From positions 6,202,001 through 6,266,000 of the forward strand of contig JAJFZO010000609.1 in assembly GCA_021397835.1 (NCBI GenBank): 64,000 bases of DNA. The letters are read 5' to 3'. Below are positions 11,170 through 23,450 of this stretch, piece after piece. Made by a program: the position numbers and the translations under genes. The stretch is from Moringa oleifera (lineage: Eukaryota; Streptophyta; Magnoliopsida; Brassicales; Moringaceae). The notes beneath the pieces were generated by a model. That model made no database searches. It was given only the letters and a program-made list of their open reading frames with translations, and was not told the DNA's origin. Within the stretch, counting starts at the first letter, position 1. Each line of letters starts with the position of its first letter.

Positions 11170-14160
11170 ACTCGATAGTTGATCTTGGTTGGTATGCTGA
11201 AAGTGGTGCTTCCAACCATGTCACTACTAACTTAAACAATCTTTCCTTGAGGTTTGATTACACCGGTAAATAGAAACTAGTGGTTGGTAACGATGAAGCT
11301 CTCAATATATCTTATATAGGCTACAACACCTTATCTACTCATTTATCGAATGTCAAGTTACATCTTAAAAACATCTTGCATGTCTTTGCCATTTCCAAAA
11401 ACCTTATCATTGTTTATTGAAGGATCAGGTCAGCTAGAGAACATTATTGAAAAGGAAAGCTAAAATAGTCTCTATCTATTGCATTCCCCTCCTGCCACTG
11501 CCATCACCAGTCATACCTCCTCCAACAATAATCTTCTATCGAATATCAGTCCAGTATTCAACAAGGCAGCTCATACTATTAGTTCTAAGTTGTGTCAAGG
11601 TAGTCTACCTTCGTGTTTTTGTAATTTTATGTTAGTAGATGGTGACCTTTGGCATAAACGCCTTGGTCATCCTTTGGATTCAATTGTTAGGATTCTCAAA
11701 AGATCTTGTGTCACTTTTTTAAAAGTAAATACAAATTCCTCATTTTATTCAGCTTGTGCTATTGGGAAAAGCCATAATCTACCATTTAGTTTTTCCTAAA
11801 CTAAAACCACTTCGCCACTAGAATTAATTCATACAGATATTTGGGATCCTTCTCATGTGTTATCTAGTGAAGGTTATAAATATTATATTCATTTCATTGA
11901 TGATTTGACTAGACACACTTGGATATACCCACTCAAAGACAAATCATAAGCATTACCAGTCTTTATATACTTCAAAAAACAAATTGAAAATCTTTTAAAC
12001 ATTAAAATCAAAACAATTCAAAGTGAATGGAAGAGAGAATATAGATCATTCTTATCATTTCTTCATCAACAAAGAATAGGTTTTAGGCATCTATGTCCAC
12101 ACATACACCAACAAAATGGCAAGGCTGAAAGAAAACATAGGCACATCACAGGGTTAGGATTTACACTACTCAATCAAGCTTCACTGCCATTATAGTTCTG
12201 GTGGGAAGCCTTTGACATTGCAGTTTACTTGATCAATAGGCTGTCCACTCCCTTTTTATCCCATGAATCACATATTCAGTGACTCTTTCATAAACACCCT
12301 AATTATAATTTCCTAAAAACATTTGGTTGCACTTGTTATCCACACTTACGATCCTACAATAAACACAAAATGGAGTTTAGGTTTGTTAAGTATCTATTTA
12401 TTGGGTACAGTCTTATTCATAAAAGATATAAATGTTTACATCCATCTGGACGTCTATACATTACTAGAAATGTCATCTTCAATGAGTTTGAATTTATCTT
12501 TCTTTTCCTCTTTTTTTAGTCTAACCTTAACACCTTTTAATACTCCTTTCTTTTTAACCACCTCTGTGTCTATTCAATCCATTCTTGAATCTACAACTGG
12601 TGGTAACAATGACACACAACAAAGCTCTCTAGAATCTGCTGCTTCACCTTCATTGGATTCTCCTTCTAGTCTTTCTTCCACTTTCCCTTATTCTTCTCCC
12701 TCTACAACTACTTCATTAATTCTTTTCTCATCACTCTTTATCCCCTATTACCTAATCTCACAATTTTTTATCTACAAGACCAATAATTCCTCTTAAACTA
12801 CCCACTCATTCTATGATCATTAGAGCACAAGCAAGCATATTCAAACTGAAATTATTTCTTACCTCCACAGCTATACCATAGCCCATGGCAACCACCATTG
12901 CTACTGCCTTCGCTAATCCAGTCTGGAAGAAAGCTATGATTGCCGAGTTCCAAGCTCTCCTGCATAATAAGATATGGGAGTTAGTGCCTAAACCTCTAAA
13001 TCACAAGGTGATTGGCAACAAATGAGTCTTTAAAGTCAAATATCATACTGGTGGTAGTGTTGAAAGGCATAAAGCTAGGTTGGTTGCAAAAGGGTTTCAA
13101 TAGTCACATAACATTGATTTTTCTCAAACATTCAGCACTGTCATAAAGCCCTGCACTACTAAATTACCATGTCATTGCCGTTTCAAAAGGCTGGGACGTT
13201 TAGCAATTGGATATTCATAAAGCCTTCCTCAATGATCATCTATAAGAAACTATTTTCATGTCTCAATGAGCTGGGTTTATTGATCCTCTTCGACCTCAAC
13301 ATATTTGTCATCTCAAAAAAGCTCTTTATGGTCTCAAACAAGCTTTTCGAGTTTGGTTTCACAGCATTAAAAAGAAACTTCTAAAATGAGGTTTCCTTAA
13401 TTCTAAGGCTGATAACTCTCTATTTTTTCATCTCTCTGGTGATCTTGCTTTATGTGGATGACATTCTTATGACAGAAAACAACACACATCACATCTAATA
13501 GTTCATCTTTCATCTCTATCAAAGGTATGCACTTAAAACCCTTGGCTCTCTTAATTATTTCCTAGGGATTCAAGTTCACCATTCCTCTCAATGCTTCTTT
13601 TTAACCAAAGGCAAATACATCACTGATCTTCTCAAATCTAATAATTTACATCTCTTTAAACCCTGTCCCACTCCTATCTTCATTGGAATACAATTATTCT
13701 TATCTTCAGGTTTCTTATTTCCACATCCCACTGCCTACTAAAAACTTATTGGCTCCCTCCAATATCTCACCCTTACCCGTCTTGATATCTCTTTCACAGT
13801 TAACAAGCTTAGCCAATTCTTACATGCCTCTACTATTACTCACTGGCAAGCTTGTAAACGTATCCTTTGTTACCTCAAAGGAACAGTGAGTTTCAGCCTT
13901 ATGCTTCAACCTTTATCATAATTTAAATTAATGGCCTTTTCTGATGTTGACTGGGCATCCTGTCCCGATGATCGATGTTCCATTAGTGGCCACTGTGTGT
14001 TTCTTGGCAATAACATCATTTCTTGGATTTCTAAGAAACAAAATGTTGTTGCCCATTGTAGTACAAAATTTGAATACTAAGCACCAGCTCAAGCCACAAC
14101 TGAAATTGCTTAGATAAAATCACTAATCAAAGAAACAAAGCTCATACCTAACCATCAAGC
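11170..14160 (+). pseudogene. Copia pol (PR-INT-RT-RNase H), broken
   Basis: The protease region near 11190 reads AESGASNHVT, where the catalytic Asp of the usual DSGA is replaced by Glu. Pre-integrase DLWHKRLGHP is at 11645. Integrase spans about 11820-12440, with HTDIWDPSHVLS, YYIHFIDDLTRHTWIYPL, HQQNGKAERKHRHI and the TFGCTCYPHLR C-terminal block. RT begins at about 12900 with WKKAMIAEFQALL and WELVPKPLN, and the catalytic YVDD at 13451-13462 is intact. RNase H with the DVDWASCPDDR block follows near 13940. Frameshifts are frequent after 13150, so no polyprotein can be made. Confidence 0.85.
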
Positions 14161-14400
14161 TATTCTCTAGTGCGATGACCAGAGTGCCACTGCTCTTACC
14201 GTCAATCCGATCTTCCATTCTCACACCAAGCATATCGAGGTTCATGTGCATTTCATTTGAGACCATGTTGCCAATGAATCTCTTAAGATTAACTACATTT
14301 TGTCCTCAGAATAGCTCTTCGATGCTCTTACCAAACCTCTATCTCAATCTCAATTTCGGGTCTTTCGGCATAATCTTTGGGTCGATGAATCCCCCCTCAG

Positions 14401-14412
14401 TTTAAGGAGGGA
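14401..14412 (+). other. Polypurine tract
   Basis: The purine-rich TTTAAGGAGGGA directly precedes the 3' LTR start TGTAAAGTC and would prime plus-strand synthesis. Confidence 0.65.
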
Positions 14413-14715
14413 TGTAAAGTCAACGGGTGAGATACATTTCACTAATGGACTTTAACCCCTATCCAAACCAAAACCCAAGTTCATTGATCCAAAGGCTCAA
14501 CACAACAAGCCCAAACCCATGAACATTAAGAGAGGCCAGAAGCAAATTAGAGAAGCCCAATAAGAAGTCTATAGCCTAAGAAACAAACTGATCAATATTT
14601 AATGTGTAAACAGTTTTTACATTATGTGATGTGTAATCATTAAGAGTAATGTAATTTTGACTGAGATATATATACATCCTATGGGTTCTCAATAATTATT
14701 GAGTAGCCTCCATAC
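14413..14715 (+). repeat. 3' LTR of the Retrofit-like copia
   Basis: It starts TGTAAAGTC, equivalent to TGTTAAGTC at 9860 with one substitution in the terminus. The right end is approximate, because the last part no longer matches the 5' copy. Confidence 0.75.
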
Positions 14716-14759
14716 GGTTTACATTTGAAAACCTGGCCTTTTTTGGTGAGACTAAGACC

Positions 14760-15130
14760 TTCACCCTTAACTATCAGACCTAGACTTGCCCCCAAGGATT
14801 CTACCAATGTTTTTGTTCATATAAGCTAGTAGGAGTCCATGTACCTGAACTTAAGAAAGGGCATTTTTCCATCGGGATACTATCAGGCATTGCTATACCG
14901 TCGAACTCCTTCAACACCATCAAAGATTTATTGAAGCTCCATGGCTGTTTAGCCAATACTTTATCTTTCTCCAAGGTATCTCCGAATATAAAAACATACA
15001 TATGCTCTCCTACTTCCTGGATTATGAGATTGTCGGATAGTTTCCATATGTTGGTGAATACTCTCTTCGTTGCTCCATGTTGCACACTCCTCTTTATAAG
15101 AATTTGCCAATCAAACAACTCCAACCCTTA
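14760..15130 (-). pseudogene. L1 LINE ORF1 fragment (DUF4283)
   Basis: The minus-strand frame (about 15124-14801) contains the DUF4283 gag-like pattern of plant LINE ORF1. It runs TNIWKLSDNLIIQEVGEHMYVF, then FGDTLEKDKVLAKQPWSFN, LMVLKEFDG and MEKCPF. A frameshift after MEKCPFL moves the continuing similarity (LAYMNKNIG-like) to another frame. The zinc knuckle that normally follows is missing. Only the N-terminal third is present, next to a copia insertion. Confidence 0.75.
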
Positions 15131-17960
15131 ATTTGCTATAGTTTTTGAAACTCAATTGTCAACAGACTGACACCATTTCGTGTTTATCCTTCGTCAAGTT
15201 AAATCTGCTCCATAACTATGTCATGTTCTCCTCCATCCTAGCAAACTAGGTAGGCTTGAAAGTTACCCTAAATCTTACAAGAAAACAATTAAGACACAGG
15301 TCTAACCAGAAACAAATCAAAGACATATTTATCTTTTTGTTTTTTTAATTATTCTGTTTTCTTTTTCTTAATAAAAGATTATTTTAAAAGATAAAAAGTT
15401 ATTTTTCTATTTTTATAAATAACCAATACAACACTTCGAATCATCGGTTTCACTTTTAGGTTTAAAGCCAAGTCATGCCCCCTGTACATGGTGGCTTCTT
15501 TAGTAATGAGTTAGCACAGATTGCAATTAATTAATGTTTAATAATTGAATATGAACAATATAAACACGAGATTATGATTGAAACTCAATAAATTCATTTG
15601 TTGTCTTACTCTGAGTGTATTTACATTTATTATCATTGTATTCAATTTTTTCATTAATAACACCAGTATAGAGAATAGAGATCAAAGTACCATAGTAACT
15701 ATAGCCTTAAAGTCACCTGTAGCTTTTAGGTGGTCTTGTTTTACATTAAATATATATTTTTTTAATGTTAAAAAAATAGATTGGGATTTTGAATTTTTTT
15801 AATTATTATGTACATTATCTCAAAATTGCATGTTAATTAAATTCAAATTCATTCATACAAAAAATAAAAAAATTTAAGTTATTTGTTAACAATGAAAAAA
15901 AAGATAACATAATTGGAATCATTAATTCTTCTGTCGATATGGGTATTTAGATCTTGAATTTTTTTTAATCAAGTGTATTATCTCAAAATACATGCTAATT
16001 AATTAATTTCAAATTCATTAATACAAAAGGCAAAAAAATTCAGTTATTTATTAACATTGAAAACGAAACATAATAATTTAGAATCATGATTTTTTTTAAT
16101 GGTATGATCTATGTTGATTTTCTTAATTAAAGAAAGTTAAATGAAATGAGCAAATGATCCATGTTCAATAATTTGGTAACCTTAAACTAATCAAACAGAA
16201 AATCTAAATATAAATTTTACATGACTCACATGAATGGATAATGCATACGTAAAATATTTCAAAAACAAATTGAAAATTAAAATAGCAATAATAACTATAA
16301 CAAAGAGTTATAGCTGTTTTTACGTTCTTGACTTTAGTTTTTCTTATTGTTAGACATATATTAATGTTAGTATAACAAGCTCAAATATAATATTATTAAT
16401 TTTTAATATAAATTTTGAATTATATAAAACCTAATTGATAAAAATAGCCAAATTGAAACTTGACTCAAATTATTACAAAAAAATGAAAGAGATTTTAGTG
16501 TCTATAAAATGACTAAATAAATTTTGCATTCCATTTTAAGTTAATCTCTTAAAGTTAAATACTTTTTTATTTACAAAATATTTATTGTGAATTTTTTAAA
16601 ATTTTAATAATTTATTTTAAAAATATTTTTAATACAAAAAATTTATTTTTTTGTGATAATAGCTTAAAATATTTTTCATATTTATAAAAAATTTAAGTTA
16701 AAATTCATAATACAAAATATTTAATTTAAAATTTAATTTAATAAAATTCAATTCGATTATTTTTTACCAATCAATATATGTTTAGAGATATTTTAAAATT
16801 TTAGATAAAAATTAGAAAGAAAATATTTTTCAATGTTTCAAATGGCATATATTTTTTATTTATTTTAATTTTTGATGTTATTTAAATATGAGCTTTTGTT
16901 TTTTTATACATAACAAATACTCTGTCAGTTTTTATAATTATTTTTGTTTTATTTTTAATATTTAAAGATGTGTTTTATTTTTTTAGTGATGATAAATTAT
17001 GAATGAATATTATTTTAAACTTTAATTTTTTGAATCTTTATTTTAATCTTCAGAATGTCACTTTAATTGATAAAAAATTAAAAAAATAACAATGAAAAAC
17101 ACATAAATAAAAAATTAATCAAAATTAAAAGATTGACTCAAAATGAGATGTAGAATTCATTTATTAATAATAAAAATATACTTAATTTTTTACAATACTT
17201 AAAAGTCTTTAATTTTATTATTTTAAATTTCAAAATAAAAATTACAAAAAATTTATGTTTCAAAATTTAAATGATGTTTATCTTAAACTCTAATTTATGC
17301 TTTACTATTAATTTTTTTCCTTACTTTCTCACTTTTCTTTTTGATCCAACAAATTTTTTATTATTGGTTTTCCAAAATAAAAGGTTGATTTTTTTTCTCC
17401 GGAGAATAAAAGGTTAATTTTTACATTTGAACCAAACACGCTGTGAATCATCAGTTTTACTTTTACATTTAGAAACAGTTTTCTCATAACCAAAAAAAAA
17501 AAAAAACAGTGTCCCCCTCAAAAGGAAGATACAATGTCTCTTGGTTTAGATATGCTCTGTTTGGTTGCTTTTAGTTTCATACATTAAAGACTCCTTAACA
17601 GACTCTACCACTTAAACTTCTCCTCTAATTGTATCCCTTCACAATCCCAAATCCACCATCAAATTCCCATTATTTACTATAATGCCATACGTAGCTTTCT
17701 ATCTTGTTAATTACTGCAATAAGAATTTAATATAAACATTTATTTATTTGTTTATTGAAGTGGAAGTGTTAAAAGTGTTAGAAATAATGAAATATTAGGC
17801 AAAAGAAAGGGAGGGAAATTAAGAAATACTGTAATGGCAAAGTGGTAAATACATTTTATCTATTTATTTATTTTTGTATTTTTCAAAGCCAAGCAAAATG
17901 AGTACAGAGTCCCATAAATTTAAAATTATCAAAAACATTAAAAAAAAAGAGAGCAGTTCA
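15131..17960. other. AT-rich intergenic region with a 163-bp duplication
   Basis: I see no gene in this stretch. It contains a diverged direct duplication of about 165 bp (copies starting near 15780 and 15945; the marker ATTATCTCAAAA is at 15814 and 15977). A similar phrase (GAATCATC-GTTT-ACTTTTA) occurs near 15437 and 17451, on either side of the most AT-rich part. Confidence 0.5.
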
Positions 17961-17999
17961 TTTATGTTTAATCCAACAGCATGAGTAAATATATTGATA

Positions 18000-20500
18000 T
18001 ACCAGTTTTCTGTAAATATAATCTCTCACCTCCTCCTCCTCTTCATTAACGAGGAGAACGAAGCTGAGGGAATTAGTTACCTGCAAAAAGAGACAACCCA
18101 AGAGAGCTACCCAAAAAATCTGGTGGGAAATTTTGATCGTGCGATCTACTCATTTCCTCTTAATCAACGGTCCTTTGCCCAGATCTCTGTAATGTCTCCA
18201 TCTTCGTCTCTGTTATCTTACTCCATTCTACTAGTATCTTATGTTCTTTTCCTTTTGTGGTTTGATACCCATGTGCTATATGGATCGGGTCGTGTTCCTG
18301 GTTTGTTTGATCATTCCTGCTCTGTTTGAATTTTCGATGGCTTTTGATAGCTTATGAGTGGATGCTGGTAGAAAACAGAGAAAAATGGAAGGAACTGTGT
18401 TTTTCTTATTGTTTTGGAAGCTGGCATGACATGTGAGCTCCATTTTGTTTTTGGTTTTGTTTTAGCTTCTCTGCAACCTGGCAGAATGCTGATCATATGT
18501 TCTTCAGTTGACTCTGGTTTTGTGTGGGCTTGCATTTTGGTTCCTTTGGGTCTTTATAATCCCGCTAGCATCGTTTTTGGCCTCGACTCCAATTGTTTTT
18601 GCTTCCTTCGATTTTCTTGAATTTCTTTTCCATTCTCTTTTGTTCTAAAATGCTAAGTAAAGATCGATATAAATAAAAAAATAGACTTTCGAAAGTTTCG
18701 TCATTGATGATATCCACCATGGGAAGAGGGATGCAAAAGTTGTTAACTTTTTCTGTTACTCTCTTTTTTCGGATTTTGTTTTTGGTTCCTGATAAAATTC
18801 GAAACTATATCCTTTAAAACAGAGCTGGTTCTGTGTTCTGCCATCTTTTTTTTTTTTTTTTAATTTTTTTCACCTTTTCTGACCTGCTGTTACTTTTTCT
18901 GTTTGTCCTCCTTGCCTCATGCCAAGTATTGCTTCAGAAGCTGGAGTACATGTTTATCTTATTAAATTTTTCTGCAAGAACATATATCTACAATACTTAT
19001 TTTCCAATAAGAAATTTCACTTAAAGAGAAATTTTCATTTATCTAAATGTTCTTATAACCTTTCTTCAGCTTCCAGAATTTCATTTGTTGAATTCTTGAG
19101 ATGACGCACTGGATTTCTCTTACCTAAGTGGCATCTGATTTGGGGCTGTAGAAACTGGAACCTACCACAGATTGATAAGTATTCCATGGTGGTAAGATAA
19201 TTGAGAGAACATTGATTTGACTGAAAAATTGTCCACTGATATAGGTTAGTAAATGCTTGAGATGTTCAGTGCTGTTATAAATTAATGTGAGGCTGAAGGC
19301 AAGAATCAATCTGTATTATCATGCTTTGGATATTGTGTGTAGCTTGCATGTAATTTAAGCATAGCTAGTGATCTTACTTGCAATTTTAATGCCATTCATA
19401 GATGAAGGAGGTTTCAGATATTATATACTAGCATTTCTCTGTATCCAAAATGGGAATTGTTGCACAATCGAAAATCCTTTCTTCTATCAATAAGAAGAGA
19501 GGAGGCAACTTGAGTTTTAAATTTTTATTTCTTCAGTTTGGTAGAGATCAGATGATTCTAGTAAGGAAGTTGATTTGACTCTAATTTCATAAGCCAAATT
19601 GTATAACAAGAGAACTTATGCATATGCTTGTTAAAGTTGAATCTTTTTGTTAGCTATCAGTAAGATAAGGGGCAAAGCCTCCTTTGGTTGCCAGGCAAGC
19701 TCAGGTTGCTAGGAAATAAATTGGTAGGAGATTTGTACTTTCTAGCTTTTCTTTTTCTATTTTATTTTATTTTCATTTTTCATAAGGGAATAGAAGATTA
19801 AACAAACAAAAGCTGATAAACAACTGAACAGATGATGTGTACAATGCTTTAGAAGTTCATTAGTTGGCCAATTCTACTAGCTGTGAGAACAATCATTTCT
19901 TACCTGGAATGTAGTTGCTACTCTCGATTCATATAGTCAATGGGGGACATAGTCTCTCCAATATATGAAACCCCTGTAGCCCCCTTTTCATACTGGTGCA
20001 CTGCAAGTTAGCTGCTATAGTGAGCGGTTATGATGTCGAAATTCAGAGACTTCACAGTTTGGCTTGGAAGCAGTAGAGTAAATAGGGACTTGATAGTTTT
20101 TATGAGGAGTAGCAGATTGGAGATTAGCAGTTTCCTCCCTGTAAGTTTTTACCAACTGCGAAAGGCCAAGAGGCTGCTGTTAATCTTGCTTGCATCCTTA
20201 AGTCACAGAACAACTATTCTGTATTTTGACTGGCTCAAGTGTTTTGACACACCTTAGTCACCTGTCCGTTAGAGTAGGCAGATATCCAGAACAATCAATC
20301 TGGAAAGTTGCACGGTCCAATCGAGAAAACCTTTAGTGCTTGAGCTTCGGACTTCAATGAAAAGGGTAAAAAAATAGTAGAATTGAGTTTTCTTGTAAAT
20401 AACCTACATTATCCAACACCAATGTGGACTAGTCAGCACTGCTGCCTTTATTGTTACACGCTGTCTATCATTTTCCATCAATTTAATTTTTCTTTTTTTT

Positions 20501-20550
<50 letters not shown>

Positions 20551-21014
20551 GGGGGAGTCTGTTGCAGCGGCTATGGATCTTTATTGTTAGCTTGCTGGTG
20601 CTTCCCAAAAATACTAGGTCCTGTCTTAGTCAACTTGATTGAATTGTAATAGTATTAGATTTTCTGGTCTCTGTTGTTTCATGCTGGTGGCAAAGTTTTG
20701 GATTTAGGTCAGAGGTGATAGATGTTGACCATGTGCTAAGATTTGTTTTTTACCGGTAGTATAGTGCTGTCTGAAATTGTTATGCAATCTTTCTTGCACT
20801 TTTGTGCTTCCAATGAGTCTTTTGTTCTGAAGCTGCAAGTCTTATTTATAAATATTTTGTTTATTTGTGACTGTTTTAGAATTTAAAAGCTTGGCCTTTT
20901 GAACTCTTGTGAGTTGGTAGTTGGCTAGTGAAATAGTGGTGCCACTCTAGCACTATAGTTCAGAGCTTGACAGCTTTAACGTCTTATATAGGTGGTGGGT
21001 TGAGATCTTCTCAG
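18000..21014 (+). promoter_or_regulatory. 5' leader and 5' intron region of the MBD2-like gene
   Basis: A CT-rich leader-like stretch (TCACCTCCTCCTCCTCTTC) at about 18027 marks a likely first, untranslated exon. The long T-rich sequence that follows resembles a plant leader intron. A good acceptor (CTTCTCAG) ends at 21014, directly before the ATG. The donor is not certain; GTAATG at 18189 is one candidate. An 18-T/39-G homopolymer tract lies inside at 20493-20549. This is a prediction without transcript evidence. Confidence 0.45.
20493..20549 (+). repeat. Homopolymer tract T18 then G39
   Basis: Eighteen T are followed at once by thirty-nine G, then AGGGGGAG. It lies in the presumed 5' intron of the MBD2-like gene. 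Confidence 0.9.
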
Positions 21015-23025
21015 ATGCAGGCAAATCCTGGGAAAGAGTCCGTTGTGGTGAAAAAGGAAGCTAATGACTTCATTGGCTCAAGTTTCACAGCTCACATGGA
21101 TAGTACTTCCCAGGAACCTATAGATGTTTCTTCTTCATCATCTTCTTCTTCCTCTTCTTCGTCATCATCTTCATCATTATCCGAGGATGTGGACGACCAA
21201 CTGACTGGAAATGACTCTAATCAATTGGTGCTTTATGATCCTGGGACCAGCGGTACTGGAGAAACCCATTCCATACCTGACCCTGACTGTAAACCCGTCC
21301 AGTTCCAGGATCTGCCATATCCAAAACACTCGACCTCGTCTAGAGTTTTGCCATCGATTGGGGCTTTCACTGTCCAGTGTGCCATCTGTTTTAAATGGAG
21401 GCTCATTCCAACAAAGGAGAAGTATGAAGAGATACGTGAACATATTCTAGAAAAGCCTTTTTTCTGTGAAACTGCTCGTGAGTGGAGGCCTGAAATATCA
21501 TGTGATGATCCAACTGATATCTCTCAAGATGGCAGTAGGCTCTGGGCAATTGATAAACCAAATATTGCTCAGCCCCCACCTGGCTGGCAACGGCTTCTGC
21601 GAATCAGAGGTGAAGGGAGTACCAAATTTGCAGACGTGTAAGTATCCTTCTTCGATTTGTTTCTTCGTTTTCTTTTTCCTAAGAATTTTGTTTCTTGGTC
21701 AAATAGAGTTTGTTCAGCACCTATCACAAATTTTTTGCGCATTTTTCATTTACAAAAATATTTACATGCATATATGTTGGGGTTAGGGACATGCAATTTG
21801 CTTAGGCTGAACATTAACAATTGAAAAAATTATCATTAGGACCTCTAGGGAAAGTACAATGGTAATTACAGATATATGAGGCTTTGATATATGATACTAG
21901 CATATAATTGACATTTGTAGTTCACTTTGAGGATATTACCGTTCAGCAAGTGTTAACTTTGTCATAACTTCACTTTTCTGATGTCTTTCAGGTATTATCA
22001 AGCACCATCTGGCAAGAGATTTCGTTCAATGGTGGAAATTCAAAAGTAGGTATTCATGACCTATTCGTTTCTCTTATGCTTTGTCATAACTTCATGCTTT
22101 TCCTTGTTGTCTCGTGTTTTCTAAAAGAAATCACATTTGTATATTTAGATTAGTTATGCATGCTAATCTTCGAGAGCATTAGCCTCAATAGCATGAGGAA
22201 CAATGTTATATATCGATATGAATCATTTTGCAACCAGGAAAAAAAGGAAAAAGAAAAACCCTTGAATTGCTAATGCAATGATGGACTCTCTAACTATAAA
22301 TGGAAAGACAGTAGAAAGAAAAAGATGGAATTATGTTAAGCATACCATTTTTCCGTCAATATGTTAAACAGTTAGCATGTACCAAGTACAACATGAACAA
22401 ACTATGAGCAAATGAACTGCTGCCCAGTTGTGTAATAACCGAAGAGTTCCTTTACATCCTTTGTGGTCTGAATTTGCAGATTCTTGATGGAACATCCAGA
22501 ATACGTGAGAGATGGGGTAACTCTCTCAAAATTTTCATTTCAAATCCCAAGACCTTTGCAGGAAAACTATGTGAGAAAACGCCCTGCTCGAGTGCCGGCT
22601 TCACATGATAATGCTAGACCTCTTGAACCTGCTCAAGGTAAGCTGATGAACCTAACATACTGACACAAATGAAATTGGAACGTCCCATAACTCAGGCTAC
22701 TTTTGTAGAAGCCTTTGATATCAGCAACCTGGAAACACACAGGCAGTAGGCTATAGGCCAATCTAAAGGTTAGAAAGTGACTTCAGGCAGCAACCTGGAA
22801 AGGGAAGTTTTTTGCTGCATGCGGCAACCTGGCTGCTGCATCGATTTGATATATTTTTGATGTTTTTCTGCAGTTAATCCCTTAGCATGGGTAGCTCCAG
22901 ACGGGACAGACTTGCAGCTTGGTAGGCCAGCACTTTCTCCTCCATATTTTGAGGCCCCGGTTTTTGATCCCATCCATCAGCCACCTAAGAAGCAGGCAAG
23001 AAAGGCGACCTCAAAGCATGTATAG
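21015..23025 (+). CDS. MBD2: Methyl-CpG-binding domain protein with CW zinc finger (MBD2-like)
   Basis: This is a chromatin-reader protein, expected in the nucleus. Four coding exons: 21015-21637, 21992-22045, 22480-22637 and 22874-23025, all with GT-AG introns and consistent phases, giving 328 residues. A 16-Ser run at residues 39-54 precedes an acidic stretch. The CW zinc finger spans about residues 118-170, with Cys122, Cys125, Cys151 and Cys163 as zinc ligands and Trp128 in the FKWRL core; CW domains generally read the histone H3 tail. The MBD fold follows (about 186-250: PPPGWQRLLRIR, then VYYQAPSGKRFRSM and VEIQKFLMEHPEY). The Lys/Arg-rich C-terminus may be a nuclear signal. The CW-plus-MBD arrangement is that of Arabidopsis MBD2-type proteins. 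I chose the ATG at 21015 because it follows a good acceptor; the frame is open further upstream but without an ATG. Binding to methylated DNA is not assured in this subclass. Confidence 0.92.
21127..21182 (+). repeat. Serine-codon microsatellite in MBD2 exon 1
   Basis: Mixed TCT/TCA/TCC/TCG codons encode 16 consecutive Ser followed by Leu-Ser. This is a low-complexity linker likely to vary in length between alleles. Confidence 0.9.
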
Positions 23026-23450
23026 TATTAATGCATTGAATAATCAGCCAAACATGCAAGTAGAGAGCCTGGCAAATCTTTGAATGCTAATTATGGTCAG
23101 TGAGATTTGGTCCTCATCCATTTCCTGTGACAAACTTGCTGTTTGTACTTTGTCATATATTTAACCGTACAATACTAGGACTTTTTTCCCAGTGTTATGA
23201 CAAGGAGAGTTTCGGTTAAAGTTTTGACGGGAGAAGGAGGTGGGGGAAGCTCAGAGAATGATGTTACCAGCGTGGTTTTCTAGGATGTCTGAAAAAACCA
23301 TGTAAGAGAAACTTCAATTGTCTACACGTTCAAGAGCACCAAAATTATGCTATTCTGTATGTGCATCAGTGTCTGTAATGAACTTTTTGTGCCATAATAT
23401 ATTTTTATATTTTGTTGATAATAGATAAATATGGGTACATTTAGCAGCCT
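23026..23450 (+). other. Presumed 3' UTR of the MBD2-like gene
   Basis: Sequence after the stop at 23025 is T-rich and UTR-like. I see no canonical AATAAA; weak candidates such as AATATA near 23396 exist. The transcript end is not determined. Confidence 0.4.

Larger units (their letters stand above)
9860..14715 (+). mobile_element. Nearly full-length but defective Ty1/copia (Retrofit-like) with both LTRs
   Basis: The element has LTR, PBS, gag, protease, integrase, RT, RNase H, PPT and LTR in the standard copia order. The two LTR copies share long stretches, such as the block with CAAACTGATCAATATTTA, and differ by scattered substitutions. The 3' ends of the LTRs diverge, so the right boundary is approximate and I found no convincing target duplication. 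Gag and pol carry several stops and frameshifts. It is inserted in an L1 LINE. Confidence 0.88.

Noticed and set aside
12323..12796. 157-codon frame inside the Retrofit-like copia
   Set aside because: Begins in the wrong frame of the integrase C-terminus and ends in the Ser-rich linker before RT; part of the broken pol.
14700..14760. Five-base target duplication for the Retrofit-like copia (ACCTT near 9855 and 14756)
   Set aside because: Would need a 3' LTR about 40 bp longer than the 5' one and not ending in CA; probably chance.
17994..18329. 111-codon frame at the MBD2 leader
   Set aside because: Does not begin with ATG and lies in the presumed untranslated leader.
20383..20649. Frame with a run of 13 or more Gly
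   Set aside because: Translation of the poly-G tract in an intron.
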